Source: Mesorhizobium sp.
GTDB taxonomy: Bacteria > Pseudomonadota > Alphaproteobacteria > Rhizobiales > Rhizobiaceae
Direction: 5' to 3'
Assembly: GCF_017306545.1 (NCBI RefSeq)
Contig: NZ_JAFKID010000014.1
Coordinates: 96,940-160,939, forward strand
Length of the DNA stretch: 64,000 nucleotides
Below are positions 27,498 to 35,671 of the stretch, piece by piece (within the stretch, counting starts at the first letter, position 1; the number at the start of each line of letters is the position of its first letter). The notes under the pieces were generated by a model. It ran no database searches and was not told the origin of the DNA. It worked only from the letters and a program-made list of their open reading frames with translations. The translations under genes and the position numbers were made by a program.

Positions 27498-28949
27498 ATG
27501 ACCAGAGTTATCCGCAACGGCACCGTCGTGACCGCCGACCGTACCTACAAAGCCGACGTGCTTATCCAGCACGGCAAGATCGTTGCCATCGGGCCGGACC
27601 TGCATGCCGACCACGAATTCGACGCCACCGGCTGCTACGTGATGCCGGGCGGCATCGATCCGCACACGCATCTCGAAATGCCCTTCATGGGCACCTATTC
27701 GTCGGACGATTTCGAATCCGGCACCCGCGCCGCGCTTGCCGGCGGCACCACCATGGTCGTCGATTTCTGCCTGCCGGCGCCGCAGCAGTCGCTGCTCGAA
27801 GCCTTGCAGATGTGGGACAACAAGACCTCGAAGGCGTCGTGCGACTACTCCTTCCACATGGCGATCACCTGGTGGGGCCAGCAGGTGTTCGACGAGATGG
27901 CTCAGGTCGTCGAGAAGGGCATCCCGACCTTCAAGCATTTCATGGCCTACAAGGGCGCGCTGATGGTAGACGACGACGAGATGTACGCCTCGTTCCAGCG
28001 CTGCGCGGCCCTCGGTGCGCTGCCGCTGGTGCATGCCGAGAACGGCGACGTGGTGGCCGCGCTTTCACAGAAGCTGCTCGCCGAAGGCAACAACGGGCCG
28101 GAAGGCCACGCCTTTTCACGCCCGCCGGAAGTGGAGGGCGAGGCGACCAACCGCGCCATCATGATCGCCGACATGGCGGGCGTTCCGCTCTATGTCGTGC
28201 ACGTTTCCTGCGAGCAGAGCCACGAGGCGATCCGTCGTGCCCGCCAGAAGGGCATGCGCGTCTACGGCGAGCCGCTGATCCAGCACCTGACGCTGGACGA
28301 GAGCGAGTATTTCGACAAGGACTGGGATCATGCTGCCCGCCGTGTCATGAGCCCGCCATTCCGCAACAAGCTGCATCAGGATTCACTGTGGGCCGGCTTG
28401 CAGGCCGGCTCGCTGCAAACGGTGGCGACCGACCATTGCGCCTTCACCACCGAGCAGAAGCGTTTCGGCGTCGGCGACTTCACCAAGATCCCCAACGGCA
28501 CCGGCGGGTTGGAAGACCGCATGCCGGTGTTGTGGACGAAGGGCGTCAACACCGGGCGGCTGACGATGAACGAGTTCGTTGCCGTGACCTCCACCAACAT
28601 CGCCAAGATCCTCAACATGTACCCGAAAAAGGGCGCCATCCTCGAAGGATCGGACGCCGACATCGTGGTGTGGGACCCGAAGAAGAAGAAGAAAATCTCG
28701 GCCAAGGGCCAGCAGTCGGTCATCGACTACAACGTCTTCGAGGGCGTCGAGGTGACGGGCGTGCCGCGCTTCGTCTTCACGCGGGGCGAACTGGCGATCA
28801 ACGACGGCAAGGTCGAAACCCGGCCTGGCCACGGCGAATTCGTTGCCCGCGAGCCGTATCAGGCGGTGAACCGGGCGCTGTCGACCTGGAAGGAGATCAC
28901 CGCGCCGCGCAAGGTGGAACGCACCGGCATTCCGGCGACGGGGGTGTGA
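27498..28949 (+). CDS. hydA: Dihydropyrimidinase
   Basis: A 483-residue cyclic amidohydrolase that opens dihydrouracil or dihydrothymine to the N-carbamoyl beta-amino acid. The binuclear metal site is complete: GGIDPHTHLE (H56, H58), the carbamylated lysine K152 in HFMAYKG, H179 in PLVHAENGD, a second histidine in YVVHVSCEQ, and the catalytic Asp in ATDHCAF. The length is standard for dihydropyrimidinase (D-hydantoinase family). AAAGGAA precedes the ATG. It is the middle step between PreTA and the amidohydrolase encoded just upstream. Confidence 0.93.
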   Translation: MTRVIRNGTVVTADRTYKADVLIQHGKIVAIGPDLHADHEFDATGCYVMPGGIDPHTHLEMPFMGTYSSDDFESGTRAALAGGTTMVVDFCLPAPQQSLLEALQMWDNKTSKASCDYSFHMAITWWGQQVFDEMAQVVEKGIPTFKHFMAYKGALMVDDDEMYASFQRCAALGALPLVHAENGDVVAALSQKLLAEGNNGPEGHAFSRPPEVEGEATNRAIMIADMAGVPLYVVHVSCEQSHEAIRRARQKGMRVYGEPLIQHLTLDESEYFDKDWDHAARRVMSPPFRNKLHQDSLWAGLQAGSLQTVATDHCAFTTEQKRFGVGDFTKIPNGTGGLEDRMPVLWTKGVNTGRLTMNEFVAVTSTNIAKILNMYPKKGAILEGSDADIVVWDPKKKKKISAKGQQSVIDYNVFEGVEVTGVPRFVFTRGELAINDGKVETRPGHGEFVAREPYQAVNRALSTWKEITAPRKVERTGIPATGV

Positions 28950-28995
28950 GCTTGGCCCGTATCGCATCGCCCAACCGGACGGCAAGATCCCGCCC

Positions 28996-29817
28996 ATGAG
29001 CCAGCCCGCCAGCATCACGCCAGCCACCGCCGAAACCGCCCGGCAAGTCGTATCGGCCAAGAATCTCGGCCTCACATTCCAGACCAACGACGGCCCCGTG
29101 CAGGCGCTGTCGAACGTCGACCTCACCATCGGCAAGGGCGAGTTCGTGTCGTTTATCGGCCCGTCCGGCTGCGGCAAGACCACGCTGCTGCGCGTCATCG
29201 CCGATCTGGAGAAACCCAGTTCCGGTTCGATCTCGATCAACGGCATGAGCGCCGAGCAGGCACGCGAGAAGCGCGCTTACGGTTATGTGTTCCAGGCTGC
29301 GGCGCTGTTTCCGTGGCGTACCATCGAGCGCAACGTGGCGCTGCCGCTGGAGATCATCGGCCTGCCGAAAGCCGAGCAGGCCAAGCGCATCGCCCGCACG
29401 CTGGATCTGGTCAACCTGACCGGCTTCGAGAAGAAGTATCCGTGGCAGCTTTCGGGCGGCATGCAGCAGCGCGCTTCCATCGCCCGCGCGCTCGCCTTCG
29501 ATGCGGACCTGCTCTTGATGGACGAGCCGTTCGGCGCGCTGGACGAGATCGTGCGCGATCATCTCAACGAACAACTGCTGGAGCTTTGGGGGCGAACCGA
29601 AAAGACAATCTGTTTCGTCACCCACTCGATTCCGGAGGCCGTGTACCTGTCGACGCGCATCGTGGTGATGTCGCCGCGGCCGGGCCGCGTCACCGACGTG
29701 ATCGAATCGACGCTGCCGAAGGAACGCCCGTTGGACATCCGCGAAACGCCGGAATTTCTGGCCATAGCCGCCCGCGTGCGAGACGGGTTGAGGGCAGGGC
29801 ACAGCTATGAGGATTGA
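28996..29817 (+). CDS. ABC transporter ATP-binding protein (nitrate/taurine/NMT1 type)
   Basis: A 273-residue ATPase: Walker A GPSGCGKTT, Q-loop after VFQAAALFPW, signature LSGGMQQR, Walker B LLLMDEP and H-loop FVTHS. The IPEAVYLSTRIVVMSPRPGR ending is typical of the TauB/SsuB/NrtD subfamily. It lies 46 bases after hydA and begins the transporter block of two permeases and an NMT1-type binding protein. The likely cargo is a pyrimidine base or a breakdown intermediate, inferred from context. Confidence 0.88.
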   Translation: MSQPASITPATAETARQVVSAKNLGLTFQTNDGPVQALSNVDLTIGKGEFVSFIGPSGCGKTTLLRVIADLEKPSSGSISINGMSAEQAREKRAYGYVFQAAALFPWRTIERNVALPLEIIGLPKAEQAKRIARTLDLVNLTGFEKKYPWQLSGGMQQRASIARALAFDADLLLMDEPFGALDEIVRDHLNEQLLELWGRTEKTICFVTHSIPEAVYLSTRIVVMSPRPGRVTDVIESTLPKERPLDIRETPEFLAIAARVRDGLRAGHSYED

Positions 29818-29841
29818 ATGTGCGATGACCCCCACCCCTAA

Positions 29842-29864
29842 CCCCTCCCCACACGGGGGAGGGG
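29842..29864. repeat. GC-rich palindrome between the ATPase and permease genes
   Basis: CCCCTCCCC (29842-29850) pairs perfectly with GGGGAGGGG (29856-29864) across a 5-base loop, with the CCCCTAACCCC-style flank common in rhizobial intergenic repeat elements. No T-tract follows, so it is more likely a dispersed repeat than a terminator. Confidence 0.5.
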
Positions 29865-29882
29865 GACAAGGGAGGCGTTAGC

Positions 29883-30761
29883 ATGGACTCCCTCCGCTCC
29901 AAGATCGTTCCCGTTTCCACCATCCTCGCCGGCATCGTGGTGCTCTGGTACGTCTTTGCCGTGGTGCTCAACGCGCCGTTCCAGCGCGATCTCGACCGGC
30001 GCGGCGGCGTGACGCCGACGACGACGGAATTTATTGCCGAAACACTGGCGCAGAAGAAGCCGACGCTGCCGGCGCCGCATCAGGTAGCCGAGAACTTTTT
30101 CAAGAATACGTTCCAGGTGAAGATCACCAGCGCGCGTAGCCTTGTCTACAATTCCTGGGTTACGCTGTCCTCGACGCTGCTCGGCTTCGCCTTCGGCACG
30201 GTGCTCGGCATCCTCATCGCGGTCGGCATCGTGCATGTGACGACGCTCGACAAGAGCCTGATGCCGTGGATCATCGCCTCGCAGACCATCCCCATTCTTG
30301 CGGTGGCGCCGATGATCATCGTGGTGCTGGCGGCCGTCGGCATCACCGGGCTGATTCCCAAGGCGCTGATCTCGACGTATCTATCGTTCTTCCCCGTCGC
30401 GGTCGGCATGGTGAAGGGGCTGCGCTCGCCCGAACTGATGCACCTCGACCTGATGCACACTTATAATGCCAGCCGTACGCAGACCTTCTGGAAGCTGCGG
30501 GTGCCGGCATCCGTGCCGTTCCTGTTCGCCTCGATGAAGGTGGCGGTGGCGGCGAGCCTCGTCGGCGCCATCGTCGGCGAACTGCCGACCGGCGCTGTTG
30601 CCGGCATCGGCGCCAAGCTGCTCGCTGGCGCCTATTACAGCCAGACGATCGATATCTGGGCGGCGCTCGTCGCCGGCTCGGTGGTGGCGGCTCTGCTGGT
30701 GGCGGCGGTCGGCCTTGCCAGCCGCATCGTCGAGCGCGCCATGGGCGGGAGGCCGGCATAA
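29883..30761 (+). CDS. ABC transporter permease 1 of the pyrimidine-island importer
   Basis: A 292-residue inner-membrane permease with about six helices and the BPD_transp_1 motif in SFFPVAVGMVKGLRSP...LDLMHTYNASRTQTFWKLRVPAS, where the EAA-type loop is recognisable. It resembles SsuC/TauC/RibX-like permeases. Its stop codon overlaps the ATG of the second permease by one base (TAATG), so the two are translationally coupled and probably form a heterodimeric channel. Confidence 0.85.
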   Translation: MDSLRSKIVPVSTILAGIVVLWYVFAVVLNAPFQRDLDRRGGVTPTTTEFIAETLAQKKPTLPAPHQVAENFFKNTFQVKITSARSLVYNSWVTLSSTLLGFAFGTVLGILIAVGIVHVTTLDKSLMPWIIASQTIPILAVAPMIIVVLAAVGITGLIPKALISTYLSFFPVAVGMVKGLRSPELMHLDLMHTYNASRTQTFWKLRVPASVPFLFASMKVAVAASLVGAIVGELPTGAVAGIGAKLLAGAYYSQTIDIWAALVAGSVVAALLVAAVGLASRIVERAMGGRPA

Positions 30762-31915
30762 TGGCGCGGCTGAAACCCTCGTGGCAGGCTGCATTTGCTC
30801 TCCTGCTGGTCGTGCTTGCCCTGATCCTCGGCGCTATGACGCAGCCGGAAGCCGAGGCGCTTGCCAATCCGGCGGCCGGTGCCGCCTATCCCTATCTCGG
30901 CACCAAGGGCGTGATCGTCGGCCTGGTCGGCGTGGCGGCGCTGGCTTCGATGCTGCGGCTGCCGCCGTTCGCCGAGGCGCTGGTTCTGTTCGTCGGCGCC
31001 CATGCCGCTGCATGGCTGCTGCTTACCGGCATCGGCGGTTTCGAGGGCACGGCGAAGGCGCCTTTTTATCTGGCGCTGACGGCCGCCTGGCTGCTCGGCT
31101 GGCGTTGTGCGGCGGTGCTGTCGGCCATGCGCCCCGGACAGCGATGGGAAAGGGTGGCGCTGAACCTCGTCGTGCCGGCGCTGTTCGGCCTCTGGCTGCT
31201 GATCCTGTGGGAAGCCGTCGTGCGCGGCGCCGGCATTCCCTTCATCCTGCTGCCGCCGCCGAGCGCCATCGGCGCGCGCATTGCAAACTCCTTGCCGACG
31301 CTGGGCGAGGACATGCGCCAGACCATCCTCAAGTCGGTCTTCATCGGCTATATCGTCGGCTGCGGCGCCGGATTTGCCGTCGCCATCCTGGCGGACCGCT
31401 TCCTGTTCCTCAGGCGCGGGCTGATTCCGATCGGCAACATGGTGTCGGCGCTGCCGATCATCGGTGTGGCGCCCATCATGGTTATGTGGTTCGGCTTCGA
31501 CTGGCAGTCCAAGGCGGCCGTCGTCATCATCATGACTTTCTTCCCGATGCTGGTGAACACGGTCGCCGGCCTTGCAGCGTCTGGCCACATGGAACGCGAC
31601 CTGATGCGCACCTACGCCTCCGGCTACTGGCAGACGCTGGTGAAGCTCAGGCTGCCGGCGGCAGGCCCCTTCATCTTCAACGCGCTGAAGATCAATTCGA
31701 CGCTGGCGCTGATCGGCGCCATCGTGGCCGAATTCTTCGGCACGCCGGTGGTCGGCATGGGCTTTCGCATCTCGACGGAGGTCGGCCGCATGAACATCGA
31801 CATGGTCTGGGCCGAAATCGCTGTTGCGGCCCTCGCGGGTTCAGTCTTTTATGGCGTGGTCGCGCTCTTGGAGAGAGCCGCCACGTTCTGGCATCCGTCC
31901 ATGCGGGGGCGGTGA
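30761..31915 (+). CDS. ABC transporter permease 2 with N-terminal membrane extension
   Basis: A 384-residue permease, about 100 residues longer than its partner. Residues 1-145 hold four or five extra hydrophobic segments (for example FALLLVVLALILGAM and GVIVGLVGVAALASML) before the usual six-helix core. The EAA loop is at YASGYWQTLVKLRLPAAGP. The extension resembles that of some NMT1-linked transporters and might position the binding protein or a substrate. It is followed 39 bases later by the binding-protein gene. Confidence 0.85.
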   Translation: MARLKPSWQAAFALLLVVLALILGAMTQPEAEALANPAAGAAYPYLGTKGVIVGLVGVAALASMLRLPPFAEALVLFVGAHAAAWLLLTGIGGFEGTAKAPFYLALTAAWLLGWRCAAVLSAMRPGQRWERVALNLVVPALFGLWLLILWEAVVRGAGIPFILLPPPSAIGARIANSLPTLGEDMRQTILKSVFIGYIVGCGAGFAVAILADRFLFLRRGLIPIGNMVSALPIIGVAPIMVMWFGFDWQSKAAVVIIMTFFPMLVNTVAGLAASGHMERDLMRTYASGYWQTLVKLRLPAAGPFIFNALKINSTLALIGAIVAEFFGTPVVGMGFRISTEVGRMNIDMVWAEIAVAALAGSVFYGVVALLERAATFWHPSMRGR

Positions 31916-31954
31916 AGTCGTAAAGGCAAAGAGTCAACACCAGAGGGTAAAGAC

Positions 31955-32926
31955 ATGAAAAAAATGATCGTTTCGATGCTGGCGGGAGCGATGTCGCTGG
32001 CCGCCTTCCAGGCGATGGCGGCCGACAAGGTGACGCTGCAACTCAAATGGGTCACGCAAGCGCAGTTCGCCGGCTACTATGTGGCCAAGGACAAGGGCTT
32101 CTACAAGGAGGAAGGCCTTGACGTCGACATCAAGCCCGGCGGCCCGGACATCGCGCCCGAGCAGGTGATCGCCGGCGGCGGTGCTGACGTCATCGTTGAC
32201 TGGATGGGCGGTGCGCTTGCCGCGCGCGACAAGGGCGTCATGCTGGTCAATATCGCCCAGCCCTACAAGAAGGCCGGCATGGAACTGGTCTGCCCGAAGG
32301 ACGGGCCGATCAAGACCGAAAAGGATTTTCCGGGCCACACGCTCGGCGTCTGGTTCTTCGGCAACGAGTATCCGTTCTACGCCTGGATGCACAAGATCGG
32401 CCTGTCGACCGACGGCGGCCCGAACGGCGTCACCGTGCTGAAACAGAGTTTTGACGTGCAGCCGCTGATCCAGAAGCAGGCGGACTGCATCTCGGTCATG
32501 ACCTACAACGAATACGGCCAGGTGCTCGACGCCGGCTACAAGCCGGAAGACCTGATCGTCTTCAACTACACGGCCATGGGCAACGACCTGCTCGAAGACG
32601 GCCTCTACGTGCTTCAGGACAAGCTCAAGGACCCGGCCTTCGAGGACAAGATGGTGCGCTTCGTGCGCGCGTCGATGAAGGGCTGGAAATACGCCACCGA
32701 GAACGTCGATGAGGCGGCCGGCATCGTCGTCGACAATGGCGGCCAGGACGAGAACCATCAGAAGTTCATGATGGGCGAGGTGGCCAAGCTGATCGACAAT
32801 GCCGACGGCAAGCTGATCCCGGCCGCTTACGAGCGCACGGCCAAGGCGCTGCTCGACCAGAAGATCATCACCAAGGAGCCGACCGGCGCCTACACGACGG
32901 CGATCACCGACAAGGCTTCCCAATAG
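31955..32926 (+). CDS. NMT1/THI5-type ABC transporter substrate-binding protein
   Basis: A 323-residue periplasmic binding protein with a Sec signal peptide (residues 1-22, ending AMA before ADKVTLQLKW). The opening KVTLQLKWVTQAQFAGYYVAKDKGFYKEEGLDVDI is the hallmark of THI5/NMT1-like proteins, which bind pyrimidine moieties such as hydroxymethylpyrimidine, formylaminopyrimidine or riboflavin. In this gene neighbourhood, uracil, thymine or a dihydro/ureido derivative is the more likely ligand. No TPP or FMN riboswitch is visible upstream, which argues against thiamine or riboflavin uptake. Confidence 0.88.
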   Translation: MKKMIVSMLAGAMSLAAFQAMAADKVTLQLKWVTQAQFAGYYVAKDKGFYKEEGLDVDIKPGGPDIAPEQVIAGGGADVIVDWMGGALAARDKGVMLVNIAQPYKKAGMELVCPKDGPIKTEKDFPGHTLGVWFFGNEYPFYAWMHKIGLSTDGGPNGVTVLKQSFDVQPLIQKQADCISVMTYNEYGQVLDAGYKPEDLIVFNYTAMGNDLLEDGLYVLQDKLKDPAFEDKMVRFVRASMKGWKYATENVDEAAGIVVDNGGQDENHQKFMMGEVAKLIDNADGKLIPAAYERTAKALLDQKIITKEPTGAYTTAITDKASQ

Positions 32927-32952
32927 CCGTCCAGCCGGACGTTTTGGGCGCG

Positions 32953-32976
32953 AAGGGGCGGGCAACCGCCCCTTTT
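32953..32976 (+). terminator. Rho-independent terminator ending the pyrimidine operon
   Basis: A 9-bp stem AAGGGGCGG / CCGCCCCTT with a GCAA tetraloop, followed by a short T-run (TTTT). Confidence 0.8.
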
Positions 32977-33118
32977 GCTTTCTGCCTGCGATGCGAGCCG
33001 CTTGCCGCCCGATGTCCGGCCCGCCTCGCGCGCGGTCGCCGGCTTCGCGTGATCTCATGGAAAGTCGCTCAAGACAGTGCTAATGTTGCAGCTGTCGCAC
33101 AGGCTGCGGATGGCGCCC

Positions 33119-33928
33119 ATGTTGGAAGCGGACAAGGTGTTCGCCGGCTCGATCCCGGAAAACTACGACCGCCATATGGTGCCGCTGATTTTCGAGCCGT
33201 ACGCCGCGGATATGGCGCGACGGGCGGCAGCCCTTTCTCCCCATTCCGTGTTGGAAATCGCCGCCGGCACCGGCGTCGCCACGCGCGCCCTGGCGCCGAA
33301 ACTCCCACGCGATGCGCGCTATGTCGTGAGCGATCTCAACCAGGCGATGCTCGATTATGCCGCCTCGCGCCAGCCTGCCGACGATCGCCTCGAGTGGCGT
33401 CAAGCGGACGCGCTGGCGTTGCCTTTCGAAGACGACACTTTCGACGTCGTCTTTTGCCAGTTCGGCGCGATGTTTTTTCCTGACCGCGTTGCCGGCTACC
33501 GCGAGGCGAGGCGGGTGTTGAAGCCGGGCGGCCGCTTCCTGTTCAGCGTCTGGGATCGCATCGAAGAAAACATCTTCGCCGACGACGTGACGAAGGCGCT
33601 GGCGCGGATGTTCCCGGCCGACCCGCCGCGCTTCCTGGCGCGGACGCCGCACGGCTATCACGATACCGCGCAGATCCGCCGCGATGTCGAGGCCGCCGGC
33701 TTTTCCCGCATCGTGATCGAGACGAGAACCGAACAGAGCAGGGCGCCCTCGGCGCGCGTTCCCGCTGTGGCTTATTGTCAGGGCACCCTCATCCGCAATG
33801 AGATCGAGGCGAGGGCGGGAAATCTGGAAGCGGCGACCGACTCTGCCGAAGCCGCGATCGCCGGCAGGCACGGACACGGCGCGGTCGCCGCCAAGATCCA
33901 GGCACACGTCATCGCGGCCGCCGCTTAG
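33119..33928 (+). CDS. Class I SAM-dependent methyltransferase
   Basis: A 269-residue Rossmann methyltransferase. Motif I is VLEIAAGTGVATRALA, with an acidic residue in VVSDLNQAMLDYA (motif II) and motif IV at FDVVFCQFGAMFFPDR; RRVLKPGGRFLFSVWD follows. It is a UbiE/Coq5-like (Methyltransf_11) protein with no identified substrate. In-frame starts exist at 33077 (GTG), 33083, 33110 and 33119. I chose 33119 because the family begins near EADKVFAGSIPE; the RBS is weak in all cases. Confidence 0.75.
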   Translation: MLEADKVFAGSIPENYDRHMVPLIFEPYAADMARRAAALSPHSVLEIAAGTGVATRALAPKLPRDARYVVSDLNQAMLDYAASRQPADDRLEWRQADALALPFEDDTFDVVFCQFGAMFFPDRVAGYREARRVLKPGGRFLFSVWDRIEENIFADDVTKALARMFPADPPRFLARTPHGYHDTAQIRRDVEAAGFSRIVIETRTEQSRAPSARVPAVAYCQGTLIRNEIEARAGNLEAATDSAEAAIAGRHGHGAVAAKIQAHVIAAAA

Positions 33929-33970
33929 AGCATTTTGCAGCCAGACGAAATCGTCTGGCTGCAAAATGCT
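33929..33970. repeat. Perfect 20-bp-arm palindrome (rhizobial intergenic repeat)
   Basis: Two perfect 20-base arms (33929-33948 and 33951-33970) are separated only by AA. The arm begins AGCATTTTGCAG and starts directly after the methyltransferase stop codon. The following AAAGAGATAGAGC-like sequence is typical of mosaic intergenic repeats in Rhizobiales. It may also terminate transcription between the convergent genes. Confidence 0.75.
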
Positions 33971-34021
33971 GCCAGAATAAAGAGATAGAGCGGCAGTCCG
34001 GATTTATCCGAACGTCCGCCG

Positions 34022-35671
34022 CTAGCGCTTCTCGCGGATGTCGGTCAGCGTGCGGGTCGGCGTGATCGCTTCAGGATCGAGCTTGACCTCGATGATGGCC
34101 GGCTTGCCGCTCTTGCGGGCGCGCTCGAAGGCCGGGGCGAAATCCTCGGTCTTCTCGACCGTTTCGCCATGGCCGCCGAAAGCGCGGGCGTAGGCGGCGA
34201 AGTCGGGATTCTTCAGCATGGTGCCGGAGACGCGGCCGGGATATTCGCGCTCCTGATGCATGCGGATCGTGCCGTAGATGCCGTTGTTCAGGATCACGAC
34301 GATGATGGGCAGGTCGTACTGGACTGCCGTCGAGAACTCCTGGCCGTGCATGAGGAAGTCGCCGTCGCCGGCCCACACGATCACCTCGCGGTCCGGGAAC
34401 ACACTTTTCGCGCCGACGCCGGCCGGCAGGCCGTAGCCCATCGAGCCGGAGGTGGGCGCGGCCTGCGTGTTGTAGCGGCGGAAGCGGTGGAAGCGGTGCA
34501 TCCAGGTGGCGAAATTGCCGGCGCCGTTGCAGATGATGGCGTCTTGCGGCAGCGCGCCTTCCAGATACTCCACGATCGGCCCCATATGGACCGCGCCGGG
34601 GCCGGTCTTCGGCGGCGTCGACCAGGCGAGGTAGTCGGCATGCGCTTGGCTCGTCTCTGCGGCCCAGCCGGGCGAGGCCGGTCCCTTGCGCTTCGCGAAG
34701 GCTTCGACGAAGGCGGCGGGCGAGGCGTTGATCGCCAGCGTCGGCCGGTAGACGCGGCCGAGCTCGTTGGCGTCGGCGTGGACGTGGATCAGCTTCTGGG
34801 CGGGGTAGGGGCTCTTCATCAGCGTGTAGTCGGAGGACGGCATCTCGCCGAAACGGCCGCCGATCAGCAGGATAAGGTCGGCTTCCTTGACGCGTGTCGC
34901 CAGCTTCGGGTTCAGGCCGATGCCGACATCGCCGGCGTAGTTCTCATGCAAGTGGTCGAACAGCATCTGGCGGCGGAAGGAGCAGCCCACCGGCAGCGCC
35001 CAGTTCTCCGCGATCTGCTGCATGTCGGCGACTGCCTGTTCGCCCCAGCGGGTGCCGCCGAGGATGACGAATGGCTTTTTCGCGGTCTTGAGCAAAGCTT
35101 CGAGTTGATCCAGTTCCGCTTCGCCCGGCCGCGTCTCGACCGGCGTGAAGGGCAGGGCGCTTGGTGCATCGACCTCGTCGGTCAGCATGTCTTCCGGCAG
35201 CGAGACGATCACCGGACCGGGACGGCCGGAGGTGGCGACAGCAAAGGCGCGGGTGACGAGTTCAGGAATGCGGGCGGCGTCCTCGATCTCCACCACCCAT
35301 TTGGCGATGTCGCCGTAGAAGGCCTTGTAGTCAACTTCCTGGAACGCCTCGCGGTGCTTCGCATGCGCGGCGATCTGGCCGATGAACAGGATCATCGGAA
35401 TGGAATCCTGCATGGCGATATGGATGCCGGCCGAGGCGTTGGTGGCGCCGGGGCCGCGGGTGACGAAGCAGATGCCGGGACGGCCGGTGAGCCGCCCCTC
35501 GCAGTCGGCCATCATCGCCGCGCCGCCTTCCTGGCGGCATACGACGGTCGTGATCGCGGAATCGTGCAGCGCGTCGAGCACGGCGAGATAGCTTTCGCCG
35601 GGCACGCAGAACACGCGCTCGACCTTGTTCGCTTCCAGCGCCTCGACGATCAGTTGTCCGCCCGTCTTCAT
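34022..35671 (-). CDS. Thiamine diphosphate-dependent enzyme, acetolactate-synthase-like
   Basis: A 549-residue three-domain ThDP enzyme: N-terminal PYR domain with catalytic E48 (RQEGGAAMMAD), central Rossmann-like domain, and C-terminal PP domain with the ThDP/Mg motif GDGDFLMHGQE...LNNGIYG. It matches the generic thiamine pyrophosphate-binding class rather than a named acetolactate synthase; no regulatory subunit gene is present. Its start overlaps the stop of the upstream CoA-transferase gene by four bases (ATGA), so the two proteins probably act in sequence, perhaps on a CoA thioester as oxalyl-CoA decarboxylase does. The substrate is not determined. Confidence 0.8.
   Translation of the reverse strand: MKTGGQLIVEALEANKVERVFCVPGESYLAVLDALHDSAITTVVCRQEGGAAMMADCEGRLTGRPGICFVTRGPGATNASAGIHIAMQDSIPMILFIGQIAAHAKHREAFQEVDYKAFYGDIAKWVVEIEDAARIPELVTRAFAVATSGRPGPVIVSLPEDMLTDEVDAPSALPFTPVETRPGEAELDQLEALLKTAKKPFVILGGTRWGEQAVADMQQIAENWALPVGCSFRRQMLFDHLHENYAGDVGIGLNPKLATRVKEADLILLIGGRFGEMPSSDYTLMKSPYPAQKLIHVHADANELGRVYRPTLAINASPAAFVEAFAKRKGPASPGWAAETSQAHADYLAWSTPPKTGPGAVHMGPIVEYLEGALPQDAIICNGAGNFATWMHRFHRFRRYNTQAAPTSGSMGYGLPAGVGAKSVFPDREVIVWAGDGDFLMHGQEFSTAVQYDLPIIVVILNNGIYGTIRMHQEREYPGRVSGTMLKNPDFAAYARAFGGHGETVEKTEDFAPAFERARKSGKPAIIEVKLDPEAITPTRTLTDIREKR

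Noticed and set aside
28950-28995. TPP or FMN riboswitch before the NMT1-type transporter
   Set aside because: Only 46 bases separate hydA from the ATPase gene, too short for either aptamer, and no conserved riboswitch core is visible.
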